Positions 45,014 through 54,081 of a stretch of 64,000 nt of DNA are shown piece after piece; the stretch's first letter is position 1, and each line of letters opens with the position of its first letter. Below the pieces are notes generated by a model. The model searched no databases. It had not been told where the DNA came from and worked only from the letters and a program-made list of their open reading frames with translations. The position numbers were made by a program, and so were the translations under genes. The DNA is taken from assembly GCF_902459505.1 (NCBI RefSeq), contig NC_047101.1:14668705-14732704 (forward strand), in the 5' to 3' direction. The DNA is from Geotrypetes seraphini (lineage: Eukaryota > Chordata > Amphibia > Gymnophiona > Dermophiidae).

Positions 45014-46269
45014 TAAATGTTCTTATAACTTGTTCTGTGGCATACTTCTCAAACTTGGGGTGTTAAAAATATTTTTCAATGATATGACTTGTGAATGACA
45101 TCTTTTAAAAGTTATCTTTATTATAAAAACCAACAAGTGGGACATAATTTCAGATCTGTTTGACAAATGTTTCCCCATTAGGAGATACGAGTGTCTTAAA
45201 CATTGAACAAGGTTGTGTCATAATTTTTTTTTTTATAGTTTGTACATGTTTCCAAATGCAATGTGTATTTTTCTGCTTATTTAAACAAAATTTTTAGCAT
45301 ACATCTAAGATATAGACTTTGAATATGAAATTAAGGGTTTCTGTTTTCTTGGTACCATGAACGTATGCAGATGTTGGACTGAAAATGTCGGAGCCAAATG
45401 GGCAGAAAGATCAGATTGTGAAGCTGTTTTCAGCTTTTAATCTTACACATTGTAAATGAACTATTTCAATTAACTGCTCAGTTTGGAAGCCTTTTTCAAC
45501 CAGACTGCAACAGTATTTTTAATTCTTGTTAATACTGCTATTTTTTTTTTTCAGTTAACTTTTTTTTAATAGAAAATATAGTAGGTGTCTTGGTATTTTG
45601 AATTAGTGTCTCAAATAGAATATCTAGCCTTTATTCAGAGTACTTACATATGATGTGAACGCACTGGACTAACTCTTGTTTACCATTCCTGTACAAAAAC
45701 CAGCACATTATCTGCACTAAGCTCAAAGAATGTTGCATTTATCTAAAGGCAGCTCTTCAATACGATAAGTGGGAACCTGAAAACAGTCTGATGGTAAACA
45801 AGGGCTTTTAATGTTTTTTTCTGTGGAACTTCTTGGTTAAATTTGAAATAGCTAGTCTATTTATATACAGGATTTTTTTCTTTACCAATGTATTTTCCTA
45901 TTCATAGCTGACCAATAAATTCAATATCTGTTTGAAACCTTCTGCAGTCCAATTGCTCTTTATTTTTCCGATATTTGCATACTAAAAAAAAAAATTGCAT
46001 GCAGTATCTTTTTTAATGTGCAACTGTAAGAATAGTGGTATTGTTACTTTGGTCTAATAGATCATGGTAAGTGTTCACATTTGAAGTGATTTTCTTATTT
46101 TGGGATGAAAATGTTCTTTGGGTCTCTGTCTCCTCAACCTGGACCACTATGAGTCTTCCCCTTCTACATTATTTCCTCTCTCAGGTTTCCTTCTTGAATA
46201 TAAAGTAGTTGATTGTCTATCATGTCTGTCTTCTATCACCTTTATTATTCTGCAGGTAGGGCTGGTCTC

Positions 46270-46375
46270 AGTTAGGGCGCTGGTCTTTCACCTAAAGGCT
46301 GCCACATGAGCAGACTGCTGGGCATGATGGACCACTGGTCTGACCCAGCAGCAGCAATTCTTATGCTAATCAAGA
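46270..46375 (+). mobile_element. CR1 3' tail relic
   Basis: GCAGACTGCTGGGCATGATGG then TCTGACCCAGCAGCAGC, as in the CR1 tails at 32415 and 49320. Confidence 0.75.
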
Positions 46376-46505
46376 AACTCAGTACATTTACTTTCTCAAA
46401 CTCAACAAACTGAAAACTAAGATTTTATGGTTCGGAAATTTCAACACTACACCGAACTGTTGCTGACAACGAGAAAAACTCAAAATAGAGAGGTCCTGAA
46501 AAGTA

Positions 46506-46692
46506 CTTGCTACTCTCAGTCCAACGTGGCTGATTTTTAAACAAGTTGTTCTGCCCTGCTCACTTGTCGCTCTGAACCGGCAGGAGTTCGTTTGGAGCCC
46601 AGATAAGCGTTGCAAAAAGACTCTTTCCTGACGCAGTGGGGATGTAATTTGATCCCGCAAAACGTTGGCCACGTTGGACTGTGAGTAGCAAG
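46506..46692. mobile_element. Penelope-like inverted repeat with degenerate hammerhead motif
   Basis: Arms 46506-46530 and 46668-46692 are reverse complements (CTTGCTACTCTCAGTCCAAC / GTTGGACTGTGAGTAGCAAG, one mismatch). Between them CTGACGC (46628-46634), a GGGAT/ATCCC stem, AAAAC and an ACGT-closed stem follow the hammerhead order, with the GAAA box changed. Confidence 0.4.
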
Positions 46693-46799
46693 CAATGGTC
46701 CTGTTTCTTAAAGAGCATAAGAACAAAGCTAAGTACTTTAAGCTCTATGAGGTTTAAAAGTTTACAGCACATATTCACTTTTTGAAATGGCACCTTTAA

Positions 46800-47140
46800 C
46801 CCTTTCAGGACCAAGGGACATATTTGTCCCATAACTTTAAAATCCTATAAATTTTGATTGGGATAGTCTACAGTTCTAAATTTGATATGTACGGATTCCA
46901 TATGATACTGCCTTTATGTAAACAAACTGGTTCCGACATTCATTCATTAGCGTCGTTGCCAGATTGACGAGAAGATTCACTTGCCACACTGTCCATAAAC
47001 CAGAAGTGTGATTTAAAAAAAAAAAAATAATGATATTTCACAAAAAAAATCAATTTTTTGGCATCTGCAAGCCCTTTTTACCATAAAAATGTCGTCAAAA
47101 CCACAAAAATTGGCCTACGATCCTTATGGTCCTGAAAGGG
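46800..47140. mobile_element. piggyBac-like MITE
   Basis: TTAA on both sides (46796-46799, 47141-47144) and TIRs CCCTTTCAGGACC / GGTCCTGAAAGGG. 341 bp, AT-rich, non-coding. The TTAA-CCCT end is the piggyBac signature. Confidence 0.88.
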
Positions 47141-47144
47141 TTAA

Positions 47145-47890
47145 GCACCAGTACACTTTTGCACTAGTGCACTTTCTGTCAGTCCAGAGTCTCTGAAATG
47201 AACTGTGAGGCTTAAATAGTCTGTATTATGAAGTAATTACACAGTCCCTTTAGTATCAAACAGTATTAAAAAAGTATTAAATAGCAGTTTTAGTGAAAAT
47301 TATTGAAGAAATAAAAGTTATACTTAATGTTAGGGAAAAAAAAAAAGGTAGGGAAGGATGGGTTCAAGCCAGTGAAGTGAATGTGAGTAAGAAATGTCTT
47401 TTTCTTTGAAAGAACCCTGAATGGGTGAAAATCTAATACTCAATATTCTAAGGTTTGTCCCCCGTCTATAAATAGAGAAAAGAAATGATATCCAGTGTCA
47501 TTTTGGTGGTTCTATATATTATACTGTGGGGAGTTTCACATGCACCTACATGGATAAAACATGCCTTAGAACACTTACATGATAAACACTATAAACTTTA
47601 CAAGCATTTGTGAAATCAAGCTTCTCATAGACCTGGGTTCTGTGTTTCTGCAACATGGAGAAACTTCCTTACTGGAACTTCATTTGGAGAGATGTGAGCA
47701 GGAAGACCATGCGATCCACATCTCATGTAATTCATTTTCCCACACGAGGGAGCTCTAGCGCTATAAATATTTGAAGTAACTAGTGCTGAGAGAATTCTGC
47801 TTGTTTTTATAAATGTGATGGGTAGGTTTTTTAAAAAATTGGATTTTAGCTCACACCTTTTTTTCAGTGTTAGCAAAGTCAGGTCTACGG
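47145..47890. other. Intergenic sequence without clear element
   Basis: Nothing recognised between the piggyBac-like MITE and the next CR1 fragment. Confidence 0.35.
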
Positions 47891-47899
47891 TCTAGATTT

Positions 47900-48165
47900 T
47901 CACCCGAGCCACTGGAGGACAGTAGCTATATATCCCACACTTTATTGAATTCAGACACAGTCTCTGTCTCCACCACGTCCACCGGGAGACTGTTCCACGT
48001 ATCTACCATCCTTTATGTTAAAAAAAAAAGTATTTCCTTGGATTACTCCTGAGCCTATCGCCTCTTAACTTCATCCTATGCCCTCTCATTCCAGAGCTTT
48101 CTTTCAAACGAAAGAAACTCAACTCATGTGCATTTACACCACGTAGGTATTTAAACGTCTCTAAA
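47900..48165 (-). mobile_element. CR1 3' fragment
   Basis: The - strand carries RGHRMKLRGDRLRSNPRKYF and GRWSR/THEV-type 3' CR1 sequence, as in 36640-36770. Truncated. Confidence 0.75.
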
Positions 48166-48372
48166 TGCTCAAGAATCGAGGATGATTTATGAGACTGCCG
48201 GAGGCAGAACACCCCTCCAGTATTCAAATGCTTTCTCCTTGAATCTAATTCAAAAGCTAAGTGAACTTTATTACACTCTTCCAATGCAGTGATGGTGTTA
48301 TTGTGATAAACAGATGAGAAGATATTATCCTCCTATTGAAAGGACTTATGAATCTTTTTAAACTCATATATA

Positions 48373-49400
48373 CAGGAGCTGGGACCGCTCCTGTTCAATA
48401 TATTTATTAACGACCTGGAGACGGGGACGAAATGTGAGATTATTAAATTTGCAGATGACACCAAACTCTGCAGCAGAGTTAGAACCACGGAAGACTGTGA
48501 AGACCTGCAAAGGGACCTAACGAGACTGGAAGAGTGGGCAAAAAAGTGGCAAATGAGTTTTAACATAGAGAAATGTAAAGTCATGCATGTAGGGAAAAAG
48601 AACCTGATGTTCAGATACAAAATGGGATCATTGCTAGGGGTGAGCAACCTTGAAAGAGATCTGGGGGTGATGGTGGACTCAACATTGAAAGCATCGGCAC
48701 AGTGTGCAACAGCCTCAAAGAAAGCAAACAGAATGCTGGGTATCATTAAAAAGGGTATCACAACCAAGACGAAGGAAGTCATCATTCCGCTGTATCGTGC
48801 AATGGTGCGCCCACATCTGGAATATTGTGTCCAGTACTGGTCGCCGCACCTCAAGAAGGACATGGCAGTACTTGAGGGGGTCCAGAGAAGAGCGACTAAA
48901 CTGATAAAAGGTATGGAAAACTTTTCATACGCTGACAGGTTGAAAATCCTGGGGCTGTTCTCCTTGGAAAAGCGGAGACTTAGAGGAGACATGATAGAAA
49001 CCTTCAAAATCCTGAGGGGCATAGAGAAGGTAGACAGGGACAGATTCTTCAGACTGTGGGGAACCACAAGTACAAGGGGTCACTCGGAGAAACAGAGAGG
49101 GGACAGGTTTAGAACAAATGCTAGGAAGTTCTTTTTTACCCAGAGGGTGGTTGACACATGGAACGCGCTTCCGGAGGTTGTGATAGGCCAGAGCACATTA
49201 CAGGGGTTCAAGGAAGGTTTAGATAGGTTTCTAAAGGATAAGGGGATTGAGGGGTACAGATAGAAGCAGAGGTAGGTTATAGAAATGGTCAGGAACCACT
49301 TCACAGGTCATAGACCTGATGGGCCGCCGCAGAAGCGGACCGCTGGGCGCGATGGACCTCTGGTCTGACCCAGTGGAGGCAACTTCTTATGTTCTTATTT
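48373..49400 (+). mobile_element. CR1 LINE, 5'-truncated with 295 open codons
   Basis: From LGPLLFNIFINDLETG through IIKFADDTKLCSR (RT box), KEVIIPLYRAMVRPHLEYCV, FSLEKRRLRGDMIETFKILR and FFTQRVVDTWNALPEVVIGQ to KDKGIEGYR and TAG at 49261-49263, all in one frame from 48379. The 3'UTR contains GGACCGCTGGGCGCGATGG and ends TTATGTTCTTA. Youngest-looking LINE in the window. Confidence 0.93.
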
Positions 49401-50020
49401 CAGTGCCAGGGAGCGTGATCATAGGTTTACTAACCTGCAATGACTGGAAGGTGAACTCTTTTTTTTAGGGAGGTATAACAACCTTCCTTCCAGAGTTTCA
49501 TATCTCTGAGCAAGTTTTATATATCCTATTGACCACCCTCCATTGGCAGTTTCTTATTGGAGTCATTTTTTTTGCTATATTCTCCTTATGTTTGGCGGGC
49601 AGCCCATGCTCTGTGCCTTCTGGGGTAGAGAGTTTTATGGGGACAGACATTTCACCTGTATCTGCTAAGATCCATTCCATCCTCACCCATCACCACAATC
49701 TCCTCCATCCTCACCCGTATGTGCAGTAATTGATGCTATTACCATACCATATTATTTCTTATACCACGCAAATGTAACTAAGCCCTCTGTTCCCTCCCAA
49801 CAGGTTTGTTTTTTTTTTTTTTTTTTTTTGGGGGGGGGGGGGAGGTGGTATTCAACCAGTGAGTGTTTCAAGCCTCAATCTAGCGCTCCAACTGCCTCTC
49901 TCAGTGCATTCCAAGTTTTATTCTGGAGGGAGCAAAGATTTTGACTTACATCCTGTGGGAATCCCATGGCAGCAACTTTCATACCTGTGGAAATCCTGTG
50001 GGTTCCATGAAATTTCCCAT
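49401..50020. other. Intergenic sequence with a poly(T)-poly(G) run
   Basis: T-run then G-run at about 49808-49842. No element assigned. Confidence 0.35.
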
Positions 50021-50024
50021 TCCT

Positions 50025-50515
50025 GTGCAGTTTGCGCCTGTTTAACTTTCAAAATACTATATGGTATCCTCCCTCCCTTTATCCCTCTTTCTTGGAATTC
50101 CTCAAACCCTAATACCATCAGATCCTCCCACAAATTAAAACTATCCTTCCCCTCGCTAAAAGGCATTTCCCACACAGGAAAGCTAGGGACCTCCCTCCAC
50201 TTCAAAATCACTGAGCTCTGGAACAACCTTACCTCCCCTCTTCGAAACTTGAGCTCTCTCCAAGTTTTCCGCAAACATCTGAAAAATGTTTTTTCTCAAA
50301 AAATGTAAGTCTCCCTCCAACTTAGGAATCAAGGAAACTCTTATCTCTTGGCATCCCAAGTCCTCTAAATTTTCTTCAGACTTCTACCTCTAACCCTCTG
50401 TTGTAGTTCCTTCCTATTTCTCCTACTGTAAACCGCGTCGAGCTCTACGAATGTGGAGATGATGCGGTATACAAACCTAAGGATTAGATTAGATTAGATT
50501 AGATTCTGTGGGCAT
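50025..50515 (+). mobile_element. L2-like LINE 3' end with (GATTA)n tail
   Basis: Reads ACLTFKILYGILPPFIPLSW, LGTSLHFKITELWNNLTSPL and FRKHLKNVFSQKM with a stop, then 3'UTR with GTAAACCGCGTCGAGCTC and a tail of AGATTAGATTAGATTAGATT type. Confidence 0.85.
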
Positions 50516-50879
50516 TCATATCTTCCAGTCAGTGTATTTCTGTAGCAGGGAGGGCCCAGGCTCTCCATCTGTTACACATGCCTTTTCACTTGCAGGGTTT
50601 AAATTTCAGGCTGGCACTGCAGTCTGGTGCTAATGTTCAGCCAAAAGATTTGCTACCACAGCCTGGGAGTGGTCAGACAGCACTTCTCGAAGCCCACTGC
50701 TGCAATTCTGTCTCCTTTGTGCATATGTAAACATAACTGTGCACAAGAGCAGGACAAACACAACAAACTGACCTTCAGCAGGTTGTATTCTCTGATGTAG
50801 AACCTGCCTAAAAATCACATTCTTCATTAGCTGGAATACTCGGGAGTAATCTAAGGAAATACTGCAGTTTCCCAGAAGA

Positions 50880-51155
50880 AGTGGACTGTGTCTGAATTCA
50901 AGAGGGCCTGGGATAGGCATGTGGGATCTCTCGGAGAGAGAAAGAGATAATGGTTACTGTGGATGGGCAGACTGGATGGGCCATTTGGCCTTTATTTGCC
51001 ATCATGTTACATTGTTTAACCATAAAGTTCTATGACCTCACAATGCAGGTGTAAAGAACCTTAGCCAATAGGGAGAGGAGGAGATAGTAGATGCTCTGGA
51101 TGGTTGGACTGGATGAGCCATTTGGCCTTTATCTGCCATCATGTTTCTATGTTAC
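50880..51155 (+). mobile_element. CR1 3' tails, two pieces
   Basis: TGGATGGGCCATTTGGCC and TTTGCCATCATGTTAC near 50970-51010, repeated near 51110-51150. The segment between them (CTATGACCTCACAATGCAGG) is shared with 62285-62330. Confidence 0.75.
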
Positions 51156-51159
51156 ATTG

Positions 51160-51834
51160 AAGATGACTGTCAAATACTGCCCCGACATAAGGGCGGATGA
51201 TGGTGAAAAGATACAACTTTGTACTATGCCATGAGAAAGAAGGCGCATGTGGAAAGGGCTTTGCTTTTCAGGTTCTCACACTTATGGACGAGTGCTTTAC
51301 TTGAGGCTTAAATCAAGATAAAACCTATTAGTGGATGTAGGGAATGGACTCTGCCATTCTTGGTATTAATTCTGCTTGTGATGGGCATTTGTCTGCAATA
51401 ATAAATCAATGACTGATCTCATTTCATTGCATACTGTTATCTAATGAAAACAAACAGAAAAGCACACAAAAATGTTTTGTTGTTTGCTGCTAACAGTGTG
51501 AACTCTTTCAATCTATTTGCAGTGATGCCCATTGTACATGCGTAAACTGTTTATTTGGGGGGTTTTGCTCGCTGAGGCTCTTTTGAGGCTTCTGTGGGTT
51601 ATTCTAGCAGGTACTAAATTCTTATTTTTTACTATTTTTGTCATTTAGATGTCTTATGCAGTGATGAAAATATTTTAGACTAATATTTTACAATATTTCT
51701 GTTCTTTGAATTCCCATGTTGGTTTTTTTTTTAAGTAATCTTTTATAATTTCACCCTTTATTATAGAATGGTAATAGAAAGTCCGCTACATGCAGAAAAT
51801 GAGAGAGTCCATCAGTCATGTTTATGCTCATTTA
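51160..51834. other. Intergenic sequence without clear element
   Basis: Nothing recognised up to the Helitron 5' end. Confidence 0.35.
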
Positions 51835-52785
51835 TCCTATATAATAAAACTCTAGAGCGCGCATGCGCTCTTGAAAAATCGTGATCCCTGGCGCTGTGTT
51901 TTCTGATCCGTGGCCGCGTTCCATTTTAGAACGTGGCCAGGGATCACTCTGGCCACTCCCCTCCTCACCAATCCGAAGCAAGCTCCTCACCAACCGGAAG
52001 CAAGCACCTCACCTCCCGCCCTCCCTCACCACTGCCGTTGATTCTTCTCTTCTGGGCAGCCTGCGATCGTGGCCGGCTTTGGCGGGCCTTGCGGGACGCT
52101 TTCCGGCCTCAGTGGCACGTTCTCTCTGATGCACGGGTTTGCGTCGGGAGGGAGCGTGCTTCCGGGTTGGGAAGCGGCCTGTGAGGTTCGCTGGGGCCGG
52201 CCACCACGTTCACGGCCTGGAGCAGGCCAGAAGACGCCGGGATGCAGGGAGGGTAAGCAGGGGAATCAATACAGGGGGCCAGAGGGAAAGGGGGCTGCTT
52301 TGGGGGGAGGGGTGTGCTGAGGGAAGGCAGGGGCCATGAAGAGACAGGGAGAGGGAAAGGGGGCTGCTATGGGGGAGGGGTGTGCTGGGGGAGACAGAAG
52401 GGGCCATGGAGAGATAGGGAGGAGGGAAAAAGGGGCTGCTTTTGGGGGAGGTGTGCTGGGGACAGACAGGTTTGCTCTGGGTGGAACACAGAAGGGACCA
52501 TGGAGAGACAGGGAGAGGGAAAGGGGGCTACTTTGGGAGAGGGGTGTGCTGGGGACAGACAGTTTTGCACTGGGGGGAAAGACAGAAGGGGCCATGGAGA
52601 GACAGGGAGAGGGAAAGGGGGCTGCTTTGGGGGGGAGGGGTGTGCTGGAGGCAGACAGCTTTGCTCGGGGGAGGGGGTAGACAGAAGGACACAGACAGCA
52701 GCCAAGGAGAGAGAGATAAAGAAACACAGACAGACAGACACACATATATTCTAGCACCCGTTAATGTAACGGGCTTAACGACTAG
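51835..52785 (+). mobile_element. Non-autonomous Helitron with Helibat-type ends
   Basis: 5' end TCCTATATAATAAAA immediately after A, 3' end CTAG immediately before T, with a hairpin CCCGTTA-ATG-TAACGGG (52757-52763/52767-52773) eight bases upstream of CTAG. No target duplication, as expected. These ends match the Helibat family first described from vespertilionid bats. The 951-bp interior is GC-rich and contains a minisatellite; no Rep/helicase is encoded. Confidence 0.85.
52265..52690. repeat. Minisatellite inside the Helitron
   Basis: Five diverged copies of a unit of roughly 55-115 bp containing GGGCCATGGAGAGACAGGGA, GAAAGGGGGCTGCTTTGGGG and GTGTGCTGGGGACAGACAG. Overlapping ORFs on both strands here are artefacts of the repeat. 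Confidence 0.85.
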
Positions 52786-53246
52786 TTAAATATAAATTAC
52801 TTAAACCATGCAAAAATGTTAAATTTAAATATAATTTCCTATTTTTATTAAATATATAATTTTCCATTTCTCCTAATTTGGTATTTCATTAGATGGTTTT
52901 CCTAGAAAACATCGTGGCAGGCTGCAAAGGACTCAAACCTTTTTTTAATTTTTCATTTTTTTTTTCTTGCTGTGAAGAGAATAAAAAACATAATTAAACC
53001 AAGCAATAGCCTCCCCCATGTCTGTCTCAATAGCAGACTATGGATAGAATACTTTTCACTGTCAGTTTGTTCAAATAGGAATACAAGACGAGTACTAGAT
53101 TTTTATTTTTTTCCAGATACTGCTGATTCATTGTAAAAATGCTGTACTTGAAAAAAACAGAACTACATAAAAATGTTATTTCTGTGACAAATTAGAATTT
53201 CTAGACAAGTCTAAAAGTCCAGTTGCACAATTTTTGTTAATGTTGT

Positions 53247-53292
53247 CCAAGTGCAAAGTTGTAAAGTGCAAAGTTGTAAAGTGCAAAGTGGA
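53247..53292. repeat. Short tandem repeat, 15-bp unit
   Basis: GTGCAAAGTTGTAAA is repeated about three times. Confidence 0.85.
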
Positions 53293-53665
53293 TAATTTTT
53301 GAAGCTGTGTGCCTGAACTTTTAAAAAGTCTGCATGGGGTTCACACTAGAGAGTCACACGATAACCATTACTGCAATGATACGATAATTATTGCAGTAAT
53401 GGAGGCCATGTCCAAAGAACGCCTAGTATTATGGAATACTTTTCTGCAGTTGTTCTTATGCCCTAAGTTAAAGCAGATGATTAAATTTTTTTAAAGCAAT
53501 AAAAATGGTCCTTCTGTGTCAATGGCTATAGGAGCAGTGCTCTTGGAGTGTTAGATTTTAATGTATGTAATCTGGAAGACCGTTCGGTATTACAATGGGA
53601 ATGGTAACCAATATCACAGTAATGGGGAGCAAGCCACTCCTCCCCTCATACTGTAGAACAATTCT

Positions 53666-53854
53666 AATCATTTGTCCAAACCCCTCTACAATACTGTATG
53701 TAAAGCCAAACCAGCGCTGGAGTCCAGCAGGGCCATTGGCGATAAGTGTTGCCATTCTCGGATGAATCAAACTGAATTTACAAGTTTTTGTGTCATTGAT
53801 GGTGTTTTTGACTATAGGTTATGGAAGGATGGAGGAGTTTGGACAAATGATTAA
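53666..53854. repeat. Inverted repeat of unknown class
   Basis: TAATCATTTGTCCAAACCCC and its complement GAGGAGTTTGGACAAATGAT bracket about 150 bp. Probably a small MITE. Confidence 0.45.
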
Positions 53855-54013
53855 AATTTTGAATCCTGGATGTGGATCTGAAATAACTGGGGTTATAAAA
53901 GATCCTACGATCTGACCCATTTGTTCTACAATGTCCTACCCTTCCTTTTCTTAGTTCTCTCAGTCAATACACAACCCCTTTTTTTTTTTTTTTTTGCAAA
54001 GTTATTATTAGAA

Positions 54014-54019
54014 TTTATT
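54014..54019 (-). terminator. Poly(A) signal of the chemokine gene
   Basis: AATAAA on the - strand, about 31 bases past the stop in exon 4, followed by a genomic A-run (T-run on + at about 53979-53996). The short 3'UTR supports exon 4 as terminal. Confidence 0.55.
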
Positions 54020-54050
54020 AGAGCACAATTTGTACCAGTTGAGACTAGAT

Positions 54051-54081
54051 CTACTTTTGTCTTTCTATCTTTAGAAAATAT
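54051..54081 (-). CDS. Chemokine exon 4: short basic tail
   Basis: Acceptor is a T-rich tract ending attcttcag; the exon completes K88 and adds YFLKIERQK before TAG at 54053-54051. Phase (2) and length agree with the tiny last exon of genes such as CXCL8. A poly(A) signal follows 30 bases on. Confidence 0.7.

Larger units (their letters stand above)
42086..45919 (+). terminator. Candidate CNOT6 poly(A) signals
   Basis: Four AATAAA hexamers on the + strand at 42086, 43982, 44607 and 45914 could give mRNAs with 3'UTRs of about 0.18, 2.1, 2.7 and 4.0 kb. Usage cannot be read from sequence alone. Confidence 0.45.
41928..45940 (+). other. CNOT6: CNOT6 3' untranslated region (probable extent)
   Basis: About 4 kb of AT-rich sequence without LINEs, unlike the introns. 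AATAAA hexamers occur at 42086-42091, 43982-43987, 44607-44612 and 45914-45919; the last one just precedes the return of dispersed repeats, so I place the distal end near 45940. Two small fold-back MITEs lie inside (42829-42902 and 44876-45013). The extent is inferred; transcript data would settle it. Confidence 0.6.

Noticed and set aside
52266-52757. Long overlapping ORFs on both strands
   Set aside because: They arise from the minisatellite of the Helitron; low complexity and no domain.
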